A DNA stretch of 64,000 nucleotides from Micromonospora polyrhachis (GCF_014203835.1 NZ_JACHJW010000001.1:5282501-5346500), one strand, 5' to 3'; positions 25,999-34,473 are shown, counted from the first letter of the stretch. Notes: generated by a model not told the origin, from the letters alone. Numbers and translations are program-made.

Positions 25999-27285
25999 AT
26001 GCAACGCATCCTTTCCACGACCCTGCCCGACCACGTCGGCGAGACGGTGACGCTCGCCGGCTGGGTGCACCGCCGCCGGCTGCTCAAGTCGGTGGCGTTC
26101 CTGATCCTGCGGGACGCCGGCGGGCTGGCCCAGGTGGTGGTCACCGAACCGCACAGCCGGACCTGGCTCGCCACGCTGACCGAGGAGACCGTCGTCGAGG
26201 TGGTCGGCACGGTAGCCGCCAATCCCGCCGCGCCGGCCGGGGTCGAGGTGATCGAGCCCACCGTACGGTTGCTCGGTGAGGTTGCCGTGCCCCCGCCGTT
26301 CGACCTGTACCGGCCGGGGCTGACCGCGACCCTGCCGACGCAGCTCGACCACGCGCCGGTGGCACTCCGGCACCCCGCCCGCAGCGCGGCGCTGCGCATC
26401 TCGGCGGCTGCCGTGGCCGGCTTCCGATCCACCCTGGACGCGCGGGGCTTCGTCGAGATCCACACTCCGAAGGTCGTTGCGTCGGCGACCGAGAGCGGGG
26501 CGAACGTCTTCGCCATCGACTACTTCGGGACACCGGCCTACCTGGCCCAGTCACCCCAGTTCTACAAGCAGCTGATGGTCGGCGTGCACGAACGGGTCTA
26601 CGAGGTCGGCCCGGTGTTCCGGGCCGAGCCACACGACACCACCCGGCACCTGGCCCAGTACACCTCACTCGACGTGGAACTCGGTTTCGTGACCGACCAC
26701 CGCGACGTGATGAGCGTGCTGCGGGACGTGCTCGCCGGGATGCTCGCCGGCGTGGCCGATCGGGCTGCGGTGCCGCTGGCCACGCTCGGTGTCGAGGTGC
26801 CGGACGTACCGGCCTGGATTCCGGCGGTGCACTTCACCGAGGCGTTGGCCATCGCCGGAGCACCGCCCGACGAGCCCGACCTCGCGCCCGCCCACGAGCG
26901 GACCCTGGGGGAGTGGGCCCGGACCGAACACGGCTCCGACTTCCTGTTCGTCACCGGATACCCGATGGCGAAACGGCCGTTCTACACCCACCCCGACCCG
27001 GACCGGCCGGCGTACTCGAACGGGTTCGACCTGCTCTTCCGGGGCGTGGAACTGGTCACCGGCGGGCAACGGCTGCACCGGTACGGCGACTACCTGGCGG
27101 CGCTGGCCGCCCGAGGCGAGCCGGTCGAGCCGTACGCGTCGTATGTCGAGGCGTTTCGGCACGGAATGCCCCCGCACGGCGGCTTCGCGATCGGGCTGGA
27201 ACGTTTCGTCGCCCGGCTCGTCGGTGCGGCGAACGTCCGTGAGGTGACCGCCTTTCCCCGCGACCTGCACCGCTTGACGCCGTAG
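25999..27285 (+). CDS. Aspartate-tRNA ligase, short archaeal-type
   Basis: The 428-aa protein has an N-terminal OB-fold anticodon domain (GWVHRRRLLKSVAFLILRD) and a class II catalytic core: QSPQFYKQ, motif 2 VFRAEPHDTTRH, and motif 3 GFAIGLERF. It lacks the GAD insertion of the usual 590-aa bacterial AspRS, so it belongs to the short archaeal/eukaryal-type group; such enzymes often charge both tRNA-Asp and tRNA-Asn. ATG at 25999 follows GAGGAGG by eight bases, the site that the T-box would mask. Whether another aspS exists is outside this window. Confidence 0.88.
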   Translation: MQRILSTTLPDHVGETVTLAGWVHRRRLLKSVAFLILRDAGGLAQVVVTEPHSRTWLATLTEETVVEVVGTVAANPAAPAGVEVIEPTVRLLGEVAVPPPFDLYRPGLTATLPTQLDHAPVALRHPARSAALRISAAAVAGFRSTLDARGFVEIHTPKVVASATESGANVFAIDYFGTPAYLAQSPQFYKQLMVGVHERVYEVGPVFRAEPHDTTRHLAQYTSLDVELGFVTDHRDVMSVLRDVLAGMLAGVADRAAVPLATLGVEVPDVPAWIPAVHFTEALAIAGAPPDEPDLAPAHERTLGEWARTEHGSDFLFVTGYPMAKRPFYTHPDPDRPAYSNGFDLLFRGVELVTGGQRLHRYGDYLAALAARGEPVEPYASYVEAFRHGMPPHGGFAIGLERFVARLVGAANVREVTAFPRDLHRLTP

Positions 27286-27310
27286 CGGATCCTGCCCCCC
27301 GTGGCTAGGC

Positions 27311-27344
27311 CGCCGGTCGAGGACTTTCGAGTCCTCGACCGGCG
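27311..27344. terminator. Terminator hairpin with TTCG loop
   Basis: Perfect 15-bp stem (27311-27325 with 27330-27344) closed by TTCG, between the convergent AspRS and HTH-regulator genes. It could terminate both. Confidence 0.85.
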
Positions 27345-27347
27345 GGA

Positions 27348-28172
27348 TCAGTCGCCGTCGCTGTCGCCGTTGCCGTTGGTGAGACCGCTGTCGCCGTTGC
27401 CGTTGCCGTTGGTGAGACCGCTGTCGCTGTCACCGACACCCGCGCGCGCATCGGCCGGACCAGCGTCAGCGGTGTCGGTGTCGGTGGGAACGCTGTCGGT
27501 CAGGTGGGCTCGGCACAACCGTGGCTCGACGAAGGGGTCGAGCCGGTCGACGGTCACCGGTGCCCGAAGCTCGCTCAGCACCCCCTGCATCAGGCCGAGG
27601 TGTACGGCACAGACGACCTCCCGGCTGTGTTCGGCGATCTCCCGAAACGGGCAGTGTCGTAGCAGGATCTGTGGCTGCGATTCGACCGGACCCACCACCG
27701 GGTTGAACCCGATGTCGGTGAGGACCCCGGTCAGCCGGCCGATGGCCTCGTCCCTCGTGATCCGCTGAAACGGAGCGGGCCGCTCGGTCAGGTAGCGTCC
27801 CCAGGTCCGTCCGGCCTCGGAGGCGACCACCGATGGATTGGGCGTGGCGTGGGCCGTGACGCCGGTGAGGATCTCGGCGAGCAGCCGATAGCTGCGGGTG
27901 CCCGTGCCGGGGTCGGGGTCGGTCGGTACGGCTCGGTAGACCACCCTTGGCCGACCGGGCTGGTCGCGGCTTTCGGTCTCCCGTTCGGCCAAGCCGGCGT
28001 CGACGAGCCCGTCCAGGTGGAACCGGGCCGTGTTGAGGTGCAGCCCGGTGCCTTCGGCGATCTCCTGGACACCCAGTGGTGTCCGTGCCGCCCGAAGCAG
28101 GTCGAGGATCTGTGCGCGGCGCTCACCGAGTGGTGACCTGTCGTGTCGGTCACCCCACTGCCACCTGTCCAT
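27348..28172 (-). CDS. HTH regulator with Cys-containing sensor domain
   Basis: The 274-aa protein begins with a winged HTH (RAQILDLLRAARTPLGVQEI to LHLNTARFHLDGL, about residues 17-58). Its C-terminal domain carries Cys in RHCPF, Cys 14 residues later in VVCAVHLGLMQG, and another in RLCRAHL. That spacing resembles SufR-like Fe-S or redox sensors. The last 40 residues are a Gly/Asn/Asp/Ser repeat tail. Next to NO reductase, an NO- or redox-sensing role is inferred, not shown. The region before the start has AT-rich promoter-like sequence (TATACAA on the minus strand). Confidence 0.75.
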   Translation of the reverse strand: MDRWQWGDRHDRSPLGERRAQILDLLRAARTPLGVQEIAEGTGLHLNTARFHLDGLVDAGLAERETESRDQPGRPRVVYRAVPTDPDPGTGTRSYRLLAEILTGVTAHATPNPSVVASEAGRTWGRYLTERPAPFQRITRDEAIGRLTGVLTDIGFNPVVGPVESQPQILLRHCPFREIAEHSREVVCAVHLGLMQGVLSELRAPVTVDRLDPFVEPRLCRAHLTDSVPTDTDTADAGPADARAGVGDSDSGLTNGNGNGDSGLTNGNGDSDGD

Positions 28173-28222
28173 CAGGGCATTTTACTCCGTGTCGATTGTA
28201 TAAACTATCATCGATCATTTCT

Positions 28223-28258
28223 GGTGGGGGCCGGACGCCTTGGCGTCCGGCCCCCACC
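28223..28258 (-). terminator. Perfect 17-bp hairpin, operon terminator
   Basis: 28223-28239 and 28242-28258 are exact inverse copies around a 2-base centre. It lies after the NO-reductase operon and before the regulator gene, so it likely separates their transcripts. Confidence 0.75.
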
Positions 28259-28295
28259 TGGGGTGCCGCTGGAGGGGGACAGCAGGCACCTTCGG

Positions 28296-28346
28296 GCTGA
28301 CCTCGGCCCGTACTCAACCGGCCCGCTCAGCCGGGCCGAGGTCAGC
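28296..28346 (-). terminator. Long inverted repeat after the membrane-protein gene
   Basis: GCTGACCTCGGCCCG (28296-28310) is matched exactly by its inverse at 28332-28346, with a 21-base loop. It begins nine bases past the stop of the 124-aa membrane protein. With the hairpin at 28223 it forms a double stop for the NO-reductase operon. Confidence 0.6.
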
Positions 28347-28354
28347 CGGGTGGG

Positions 28355-28729
28355 TCAGCCGGGTGGGGGCACCGGGACCCGGGCTAGCTGCTGCACCATC
28401 CGCACGAGCAGCACGCAGTGCGGAATCGCGATCCCCACCAGGACAGCCACCTCCACCGGTCGATGGTGGCGGAACAGTTCGGCCGCCAGCAGCACGACCG
28501 CGACCGCCGAGATCGACAGCGAGAGCACCCGATGGAACCGGCCCACCTCCGAGTGGGGCCAGTCCTCCCGTTCGGCCGGCTCCGGCGGGTCGGGCACCGC
28601 CCGACGGTAGCCGGCGAAGATCCGGGACGACCACGCGCTGGTCGACTGCCGCCCATACAACTCGAGCGCCCCCACCACGGCGAGCAGCACCAGGGCGTAC
28701 CCGGCGGCGAAGCCCGCCTCGCCGCTCAC
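28355..28729 (-). CDS. Small membrane protein after NO reductase
   Basis: The 124-aa protein has three hydrophobic segments: GYALVLLAVVGALELY at the N-terminus, SISAVAVVLLAAELF, and AVLVGIAIPHCVLLV. Between the first two lies a polar loop with EREDWPHSEVGRFHRV. The gene starts inside the end of the NO reductase gene (ATGA overlap), so expression is coupled. It may assist assembly or electron transfer; I do not recognise a named family. Confidence 0.75.
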   Translation of the reverse strand: MSGEAGFAAGYALVLLAVVGALELYGRQSTSAWSSRIFAGYRRAVPDPPEPAEREDWPHSEVGRFHRVLSLSISAVAVVLLAAELFRHHRPVEVAVLVGIAIPHCVLLVRMVQQLARVPVPPPG

Positions 28730-31260
28730 GGCGCGGCCCGCCCGGCGGGTTGGGCCTCGTCGAGCGCGTCCGCGACGTCGGTGCCCCCGCCGTCGCGGTG
28801 GTCGCCGTCGTCCGGGCTACCGTCGTGGTCCGGTCCGCGGCCGTCGGGTCCGCTACCGTCCGGATCGGTACCGTCCGGGCTGGTACCACCGGCGAGCTGG
28901 CCGCCATCGGCCTCGTCGTCGGGCACGATCTCGGTGAACAGCAGCGTCTGCTCCTGCTCCTCCGGTGGGCGGGTCTTCTTGCTCCGATACCGGACGCCCT
29001 GCCAGGTCATCCAGAGCAGGGGCAGCACCCCGCCGCCGATGAACACCACGTCACCGGGCAGGCGCATCCACTCCAGGAACACGTTCGTGCCGCCCTGCAG
29101 GTAGCCGAGGCTTCGGGCGTCGGCATACCCGGCGTCGAGCACCTCGTACAGTTGCAGCGCCCCGGCGGGCAGCAGCGTGGCGAACGACATCCACGCCAGG
29201 CCCAGGTTGAGCGACCAGAAGGAGATCGCCGCCAGCCGGTCGGACCAGCGTTCCTCGGGGATGAAGTAGCGCAGCGCGAACATGGCGAAGCCGACGGCCA
29301 GCATGCCGTACACGCCCATCATCGCGGCGTGTGCGTGGTTGGCGGTCAGACCGGTACCCATCTCGTAGTACGAGACGATCGGCAGGTTGATCAGGAAGCC
29401 GAACACACCGGCACCGAGGAAGTTCCAGAACCCGACCGCGGCCAGGAACATCACCGCCCAGCGGTGCGGGAACGGCGTCTTCGACGGGCTGTGCCGCCGG
29501 GCACCGAGTTGCAGGAAGCCCCACGCCTCGACGGTCAGGAACAGCAGCGGCACCACCTCGAGGGCCGAGAAGACGGAACCGAGGGCGAGGTGCTCGGCCG
29601 GCTCACCCGAGAAGTACAGGTGGTGCATGGTGCCGATGACGCCGCCGGCGCCGTACAGGACGATGTCCAGGTAGATCACCGCCAGGGCGACCCGCTCGCG
29701 CACCACACCGAGCAGCACGAACAGGTAGGCGACGGTGGCCGTGGTGAACAACTCCATGAAGTCCTCGACCCACAGATGCACCACGATGAACCGCCAGAAG
29801 TCGGCGGTGACGAAGCTGGAGTCGGTGTCGGCCAGCAGCCCCACGGCATAGAACGCGGGCAGGGCGAGGGCGGCGAGGAAGAACAGCCACGGCATGTTGG
29901 CCATGTGCTCGGTGCGCAGGCGCTTGCGCAGCCCACGGAACAGGATCCCCACCCAGATGACCATGCCCAGGGTGAGTAGCACCTGCCAGAACCGGCCGAG
30001 GTCGAGGTATTCCCAGCCCTGGTTACCGAAGTACTTCCACAGCGGCCCCAGCCAACCGCGCATGCCGGCGAACTCGCCGATCAGGCTGCCGACGACGACC
30101 ACGACGAGCGCGCCGAGCAGCAGCCGGGTCAGCAACGCCTGGCGGCGAGGCTCCCAGCCCCGGCTGATCAGCGGTGCCAGGAAGATCGCGATCGCGAGGA
30201 AGGAGGTGACCACCCAGAAGATCGACAGCTGGACGTGCCAGGTGCGGGTCAGGTTGTAGGGCAGCCATTCGTCGAGCGGGAAGCCGAAGAACGACTCCAG
30301 GTCCGCCCGGTAGTGCTGGGTGGCGGAACCGAGCAGGGTCTGGGCCAGGAAGAGCCCGGACATGATGAGGAAGAACCAGGCGGTGGCCCGCTGCCCCGGG
30401 GTCAGCTTCACGTCGCGAGGGGCGTGGAAGCGCAGCTGCCGCTGGTCACGACCGTGCCAGCCGAGGAAGTTCCAGCGGCCGAAGGCGGCGAAGAGCGCGC
30501 CGACACCGACCAGCAGGAAGATCAACGACAGTACGCTCCACACCACGGTGTGCCCGGTTGGCTCGTTCTTCACCAGCGGCTCGGCCGGCCAGTTGTTGGT
30601 GTAGGAGTAGCTCTCGCCGGGTCGGTCGGCTGCGGATGTCCACGCCGACCAGCCAAAGTACGCGGTCAGCTGGTGGATCTCGGTGGGATCGGTGATCGCG
30701 TTGGGCCGTAGGCCCTGCTTGCCGTCGGGTGAGCCGAGCAGTGCGGCGTAGTGGGGGATCAGCTGCCGGAACGCCACTGCCTGAGCGTCGCTCCACTGGA
30801 GTGTGCCGGTCTTCTCGTCGTACCGGTTGATCCGGTAGTCGTCGACGGTACGCGCGTGGCCGGCCTCGGCACCGCCGTACTGGTCCTGCACGATGGTGGC
30901 GGAGCGGTGCAGGTAGTCCGCGGTGAAGTCGGGGCCCAGGTACGCGCCGTGCCCGTAGATGGAGCCGTACTGCATCAGGCCGTTGCGCAGGAACACCTCC
31001 TGTCCCTGCTTGATGTCCTCGCCGGTGAACAGGACAGTTCCGTCGGCGCTGACCACCCGGTCGGGGATCGGCGGTTGCGCCTGGTAGGTGCGGATCGCCA
31101 GGTATCCGAGGACGAAGAAGCCGGCGAGGGTGACCAGGATGGCCGCCTGCACCCAGCCTCGGGCGATGAGGCGGGGTCGCTTGCCTTTGGCAGAGCCGGC
31201 CGCTGGTGTGGTGGGTTCCGGGGAACCCCCCTGTCGCGGCGCGGTATCCGATAACGCCAT
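28726..31260 (-). CDS. norB: Quinol-dependent nitric oxide reductase (qNOR type)
   Basis: The 844-aa membrane protein reduces 2 NO to N2O using quinol. It has the long N-terminal extension of qNOR (signal-anchor plus periplasmic domain with VFLRNGLMQYGSIYGHGAYLG) and the heme-copper-like core. Likely heme b, heme b3 and FeB ligands are in TRTWHVQLSIFW, VVHLWVEDFMELF, GTMHHLYFSG and NHAHAAMMGVYG. ATG at 31260 is chosen because AGGAGG lies five bases upstream; the longer frame crosses operator sequence. The role is probably NO detoxification, since no other denitrification genes are visible. Confidence 0.93.
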   Translation of the reverse strand: MALSDTAPRQGGSPEPTTPAAGSAKGKRPRLIARGWVQAAILVTLAGFFVLGYLAIRTYQAQPPIPDRVVSADGTVLFTGEDIKQGQEVFLRNGLMQYGSIYGHGAYLGPDFTADYLHRSATIVQDQYGGAEAGHARTVDDYRINRYDEKTGTLQWSDAQAVAFRQLIPHYAALLGSPDGKQGLRPNAITDPTEIHQLTAYFGWSAWTSAADRPGESYSYTNNWPAEPLVKNEPTGHTVVWSVLSLIFLLVGVGALFAAFGRWNFLGWHGRDQRQLRFHAPRDVKLTPGQRATAWFFLIMSGLFLAQTLLGSATQHYRADLESFFGFPLDEWLPYNLTRTWHVQLSIFWVVTSFLAIAIFLAPLISRGWEPRRQALLTRLLLGALVVVVVGSLIGEFAGMRGWLGPLWKYFGNQGWEYLDLGRFWQVLLTLGMVIWVGILFRGLRKRLRTEHMANMPWLFFLAALALPAFYAVGLLADTDSSFVTADFWRFIVVHLWVEDFMELFTTATVAYLFVLLGVVRERVALAVIYLDIVLYGAGGVIGTMHHLYFSGEPAEHLALGSVFSALEVVPLLFLTVEAWGFLQLGARRHSPSKTPFPHRWAVMFLAAVGFWNFLGAGVFGFLINLPIVSYYEMGTGLTANHAHAAMMGVYGMLAVGFAMFALRYFIPEERWSDRLAAISFWSLNLGLAWMSFATLLPAGALQLYEVLDAGYADARSLGYLQGGTNVFLEWMRLPGDVVFIGGGVLPLLWMTWQGVRYRSKKTRPPEEQEQTLLFTEIVPDDEADGGQLAGGTSPDGTDPDGSGPDGRGPDHDGSPDDGDHRDGGGTDVADALDEAQPAGRAAP

Positions 31261-31339
31261 TCGTCCTCCTTGGCGTACGCGGGCCGCGGGTGTTGTCTGC
31301 GCGGCCCGAGTTTCAGCGGGCGGCCGTAGAGTACGATGA

Positions 31340-31373
31340 TTTGTAGTAATAACAAACTGAGTTGTGACAACTC
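31340..31373 (-). promoter_or_regulatory. Two palindromic operators at the NO-reductase promoter
   Basis: TTTGT-N7-ACAAA (31340-31356) and GAGTTGT-G-ACAACTC (31359-31373, perfect) lie 80-113 bases before the norB start in an AT-rich island. On the minus strand TTGTCA inside the second palindrome can serve as a -35 element. The binding protein is probably the HTH regulator at 27348, which is inference. Confidence 0.6.
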
Positions 31374-31499
31374 TCATTGTGGACGGTCGGCTCGGGTCGA
31401 CCGAGGGTCGTCGTGTGCTGGCCGAGGCGCCTGGCGAGGCGGCCGGGGCGCGCGGATGACGGGGGAGGGCTCGGGATTAGGGTCACAGTGGCCCGACGG

Positions 31500-31527
31500 T
31501 TGTTTTCACAAACTTGTGTCGTATAAA
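31500..31527 (+). promoter_or_regulatory. Promoter with internal operator for the DUF2249 gene
   Basis: TTGTTT (31500-31505), 16 bases, then TATAAA (31522-31527) form a good -35/-10 pair. CACAA-N2-TTGTG (31507-31518) fills the spacer, so a bound repressor would block the promoter. TTGTG/CACAA motifs are shared with the norB side. Confidence 0.62.
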
Positions 31528-31608
31528 TGAGACGGGTGCCGGCTAGCGGGCCGCACCACCGGGGTCCGTCCAGGTCGACGGATCCGGACAGCAGCAAGGA
31601 GACCCGTC

Positions 31609-31860
31609 ATGACCACCGAGGACCGACAGCTCGACGTCCGCACCGAGGCCCCCGCCCGGCGCCACGACCTGATCTTCAGCACCTACGCCGCACTGGGCGC
31701 GGGGGAGGCGTTCGTGCTCGTCAACGACCATGACCCGAAGCCGCTCCACTACCAGTTCGCGGCCGAGCACGCGGGTCAGTTCAGCTGGGACTACCTGGAG
31801 TCGGGGCCGAGCACCTGGCGGGTGCGGATCGGGCGTCCCGACTCGGTCGACGGCGATTGA
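31609..31860 (+). CDS. DUF2249 domain protein
   Basis: The 83-aa protein matches DUF2249 (AAPARRHDLIFSTYAALGAGEAF; VNDHDPKPLHYQF; WDYLESGPSTWRVRIGR). These small proteins often occur with NO, nitrite or hemerythrin genes, which fits its divergent place beside norB. AAGGAG precedes the ATG by seven bases. The TGA stop overlaps TTGAC at the right end of the IS200/IS605 relic, so the 3' end may have been set by that insertion. Confidence 0.87.
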   Translation: MTTEDRQLDVRTEAPARRHDLIFSTYAALGAGEAFVLVNDHDPKPLHYQFAAEHAGQFSWDYLESGPSTWRVRIGRPDSVDGD

Positions 31861-32093
31861 CATTCTCTCCGCCCTGTAGGGGGGATTCCCTCCACGCCGT
31901 GTGTGGAACACGCGGCGTCCGGGTGGGTTACCGCTTCACGGCGCGGTGCCGGGACGAGTCCCGGTCTTACCCGTGCTCCACGGTCGTTTGAGTTGTCCGC
32001 CTGCCCGGCGGCCAACACGTTGATGGCGGCGTTGACGTCCCGGTCGTGGGCTGCCCCACAAGGGCAGTCCCACGACGGGACGTTCAGGGTCAA
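31857..32093 (-). mobile_element. IS200/IS605-family TnpB remnant with right end
   Basis: On the minus strand 32093 downward encodes WDCPCGAAHDRDVNAAINVL, the zinc-ribbon end of TnpB, followed by its usual Arg/Pro-rich tail (THPDAACSTHGVEGIPPT). Downstream, GGGAATCCCCCCTACAGGG and GAGAATGTCAA look like the hairpin and cleavage end of such elements, joined to TTGAC at 31857-31861. Most of TnpB and all of TnpA are gone, so it cannot move by itself. The 3' region would hold any omega-RNA scaffold. Confidence 0.72.
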
Positions 32094-32239
32094 CCTGCCG
32101 GACTCGAGGTCATCAGGCAGTCCCGCGAGAATGCGAGGCGCCTAGCCAGCTCACTCCGGCTCAGGCCCCTGTCCTCGCGGGCCGCCCTGACGACCGCCAC
32201 GACATCCTTCAGCTTGCGCGCGGCAAGCGCGGGCATCAT
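32090..32239 (-). pseudogene. HTH-like fragment next to the TnpB relic
   Basis: A short frame starting MMPALAARKLKDVVAVVRAA and continuing REDRGLSRSELARRLA resembles the first helices of an XRE-type HTH. It ends abruptly after about 48 residues where the TnpB remnant begins. Probably a truncated gene at the element's former border. The surrounding 31,861-32,326 stretch holds nothing else I can support. Confidence 0.35.
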
Positions 32240-32326
32240 CCACCTCCGCCGCCGGAACATCCCCGCACAGCAACCTGCGCGGATGTTCCACAACGTACGG
32301 ACTGGGGTGTTTCCTCCCCCTCCTGG

Positions 32327-33244
32327 TCAGCTTGCGGCCGCGGGTTCCCGTAGCCGGGACAGGGGCGGCATCGCGGTGGCACCACCCCTGGTTTCGCAGG
32401 CGAGTGAGCCCGCGCGGATGGCGAACGCGACGACGTCGCGCCACTGCTCCTCGGTTGCGGGAAGGCCACCGGTAAGGAGGGCGAAGTTCAGCGCGGCCAT
32501 GGTCGCGTCCCCAGCGCCGGTGGCGTCGATCGCGTTGACGGGCGGGGGAGTAACCGAGAACTCGGCACCGGCGACGAAACCGAGCGCGCCCCGCGCGCCG
32601 AGGGTCACCACCACGGCTCCCGCGCCGAGGCTGAGCAGGTGCTTCGCCGCGGCGGTGGCGTCGAGGCCGAAGAGCAGTCGCGCGTCCGGTTCGCTGAGCT
32701 TCACGAGGTCGGCGGTGGACGCGAACCACTCGACGGTCGCCCGCAGCGGCGTGGGGTCGTCGAGCAGGTCGGGCCGTACGTTCGGGTCAATGGTGCGCAA
32801 CGGGCCCGGGGTCGCCCATGCGGCCTTCGCTGCGGCCAGGGTCGTCGGCTGCAGCAGGGCGATCGACCCGCAGTAGAGCGTCCCGGCCCCGGCGATCACG
32901 TCGAGGTCCACCGGATCGAGTAACCCGTACGAGGGCGGGTTGCCGTAGAAGGCGAACTCCGGCTCCGCCCCGTGCAGGCTCGTCACCGCGAGTGTGGTCG
33001 GCACGTCGACGCTGACGCAGCCGCTGTGATCGACGCCCTGCTCGGTGAGTAGAGCGCGGATCCGGTCGCCGAACGCGTCGGAGCCGAGCGAACCGACGAA
33101 CCTGGCCTCGGCTCCGAGCCGCGCGATCCCGCAGGCCACATTGAGGGGCGCGCCGCCGACCATCGGCCGGAAGACCCGCTCGCCCGCGACCTCGACCTCG
33201 AAGAGATCGACCAGCGCCTCACCCAGAACCACCGCGTACGGCAT
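32327..33244 (-). CDS. PfkB-family carbohydrate kinase (fructokinase-like)
   Basis: The 305-aa protein has PfkB signatures: the N-terminal GGAPLNVACGIARLG and the C-terminal AIDATGAGDATMAALN with catalytic Asp. It would phosphorylate a free sugar, possibly a fructose or ketose made by the dehydrogenases of this locus. ATG at 33244 overlaps the stop of the 34-aa ORF (TGATG), so translation is coupled. Nearest characterised type is fructokinase or 2-keto-3-deoxygluconate kinase; substrate not proven. Confidence 0.88.
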   Translation of the reverse strand: MPYAVVLGEALVDLFEVEVAGERVFRPMVGGAPLNVACGIARLGAEARFVGSLGSDAFGDRIRALLTEQGVDHSGCVSVDVPTTLAVTSLHGAEPEFAFYGNPPSYGLLDPVDLDVIAGAGTLYCGSIALLQPTTLAAAKAAWATPGPLRTIDPNVRPDLLDDPTPLRATVEWFASTADLVKLSEPDARLLFGLDATAAAKHLLSLGAGAVVVTLGARGALGFVAGAEFSVTPPPVNAIDATGAGDATMAALNFALLTGGLPATEEQWRDVVAFAIRAGSLACETRGGATAMPPLSRLREPAAAS

Positions 33245-33348
33245 CACCGCAAGTCTCCGATCAGTGCATTCGTGCCACCGTGCTGGAGCACAGCGTTTGC
33301 GAGCCGCTTCCTCGTCAGCCAGTCGTTCGCCTTTGGGTCTGCTCTCAT
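33244..33348 (-). CDS. 34-aa ORF translationally coupled between AraC and kinase genes
   Basis: ATG overlaps the AraC stop codon (ATGA) and TGA overlaps the kinase ATG (TGATG), a double junction that fits real translation. GGAG lies five bases before the ATG. The basic peptide begins MRADPKANDWLTRKRLANAV and ends TNALIGDLR. It could be a coupling leader, a small protein, or a relic of a lost gene. Function unknown. Confidence 0.5.
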   Translation of the reverse strand: MRADPKANDWLTRKRLANAVLQHGGTNALIGDLR

Positions 33349-34253
33349 CGTGACTCCGCTCTTTGCTGACGTGGCGTCTTGCCATAGGTCCGGAGGAACT
33401 GCCGGTTGAAGTTGGACAGATTTGAGTAGCCGACCGTCGTCGCAATCGTCGTGATCGGCTTGTCGGTGCTCTTCAGCAGGTGGCAGGCGTGTGTCAGACG
33501 CAACTGGCGCACCATGTCGGTGAACCTCTGGCCGCTGCGCGCCTTGAAGTACCGAGAGAACGCCGAGTCGCTCATCGTCGCGATCCTGGCGGCGTCGTGG
33601 AGTCGCACGCCGGTGGCGAGGTTCTCGAATATGTAGTCGATCGCGCGGCTCATCGGTTCGGAGGGACCTCCGTCGTCGAGCTGGGGCACCCAGGCTCGTA
33701 CGACGGGCGTCGCGTCCTTGAGTGACGCCTCGGCGAGGATGCGCAGGAGGTCCAGGGCCCGGACAACCCGCTCCGCGCCCTCGGCGGCGTCTCGGATCGC
33801 GAGGAGCGCCTCCGTGGCGCGGGTGCGGGCCGTGCCGTGGAACTCGATTCCCCGACCGGAGCGCCGGAGGAGAGAGTCGAGCACCCGCAGCTCCGGCATC
33901 GCCGCCTGGCATGCCCTTATCCAGCCGTCGGTGAAGTGGAGCACGGCGTGGGCGTCCGTCAGGTGCTCGTCGGGTTCCCGGTCGGCGATCCAGGAGTGCG
34001 GCAGATTCGGCCCGATCAGCATGAGCTGACCGGGAACGTAGGACCCGATGGCGTCGCCGAGGACGAAGCGGCCCGATGACCTGAGGATCAGATGCACCTC
34101 GTACTCGGGGTGGTAGTTCCACGAGGCGAACGGGTGTGGCTCGTCGTGCACGTAGAACCGGAACGACGAGGTGCCATCCAGCGTGATCACTTCGCGGGAT
34201 GCGGGACGACGGAGCTTCGCCTTGGCGATGGTTGCGGTGCTATTTTCGGACAT
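33345..34253 (-). CDS. AraC-family regulator (cupin plus HTH)
   Basis: The 302-aa protein has an N-terminal cupin-type sensor (FYVHDEPHPFASWNYHPEYE, then GPNLPHSW) and a C-terminal AraC double HTH (MSRAIDYIFENLATGV to GYSNLSNFNRQFLRTYGKTP). It starts at ATG 34253; the longer frame reads through the promoter region. It is divergent from the zinc dehydrogenase and co-transcribed with the kinase. It probably senses the sugar or polyol used by this locus. Confidence 0.92.
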   Translation of the reverse strand: MSENSTATIAKAKLRRPASREVITLDGTSSFRFYVHDEPHPFASWNYHPEYEVHLILRSSGRFVLGDAIGSYVPGQLMLIGPNLPHSWIADREPDEHLTDAHAVLHFTDGWIRACQAAMPELRVLDSLLRRSGRGIEFHGTARTRATEALLAIRDAAEGAERVVRALDLLRILAEASLKDATPVVRAWVPQLDDGGPSEPMSRAIDYIFENLATGVRLHDAARIATMSDSAFSRYFKARSGQRFTDMVRQLRLTHACHLLKSTDKPITTIATTVGYSNLSNFNRQFLRTYGKTPRQQRAESR

Positions 34254-34473
34254 TTGGCCTATTCCGTCCGGTGTCCTGGTCCCCTCTGGCGCGATGGCAC
34301 CGATCCAGCCGTCGAGGCCCGCAAGAAAGTACCAGAACTCGGTTTGCGAGGTCATACCCTGGCCGGCTCGTCCGCTGGAGAGTAGTGCCCAGCCCGAGAA
34401 AGGAACGGGACCAGGGTCGAAAGCCCTGGTGGTGCGAGGGACAGAAGGCGGAGCGGTGGGAACGAGCGCGACG

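Noticed and set aside
27348-27430. Separate gene from the repeat-rich stretch
   Set aside because: It is the in-frame C-terminal Gly/Asn/Asp tail of the HTH regulator.
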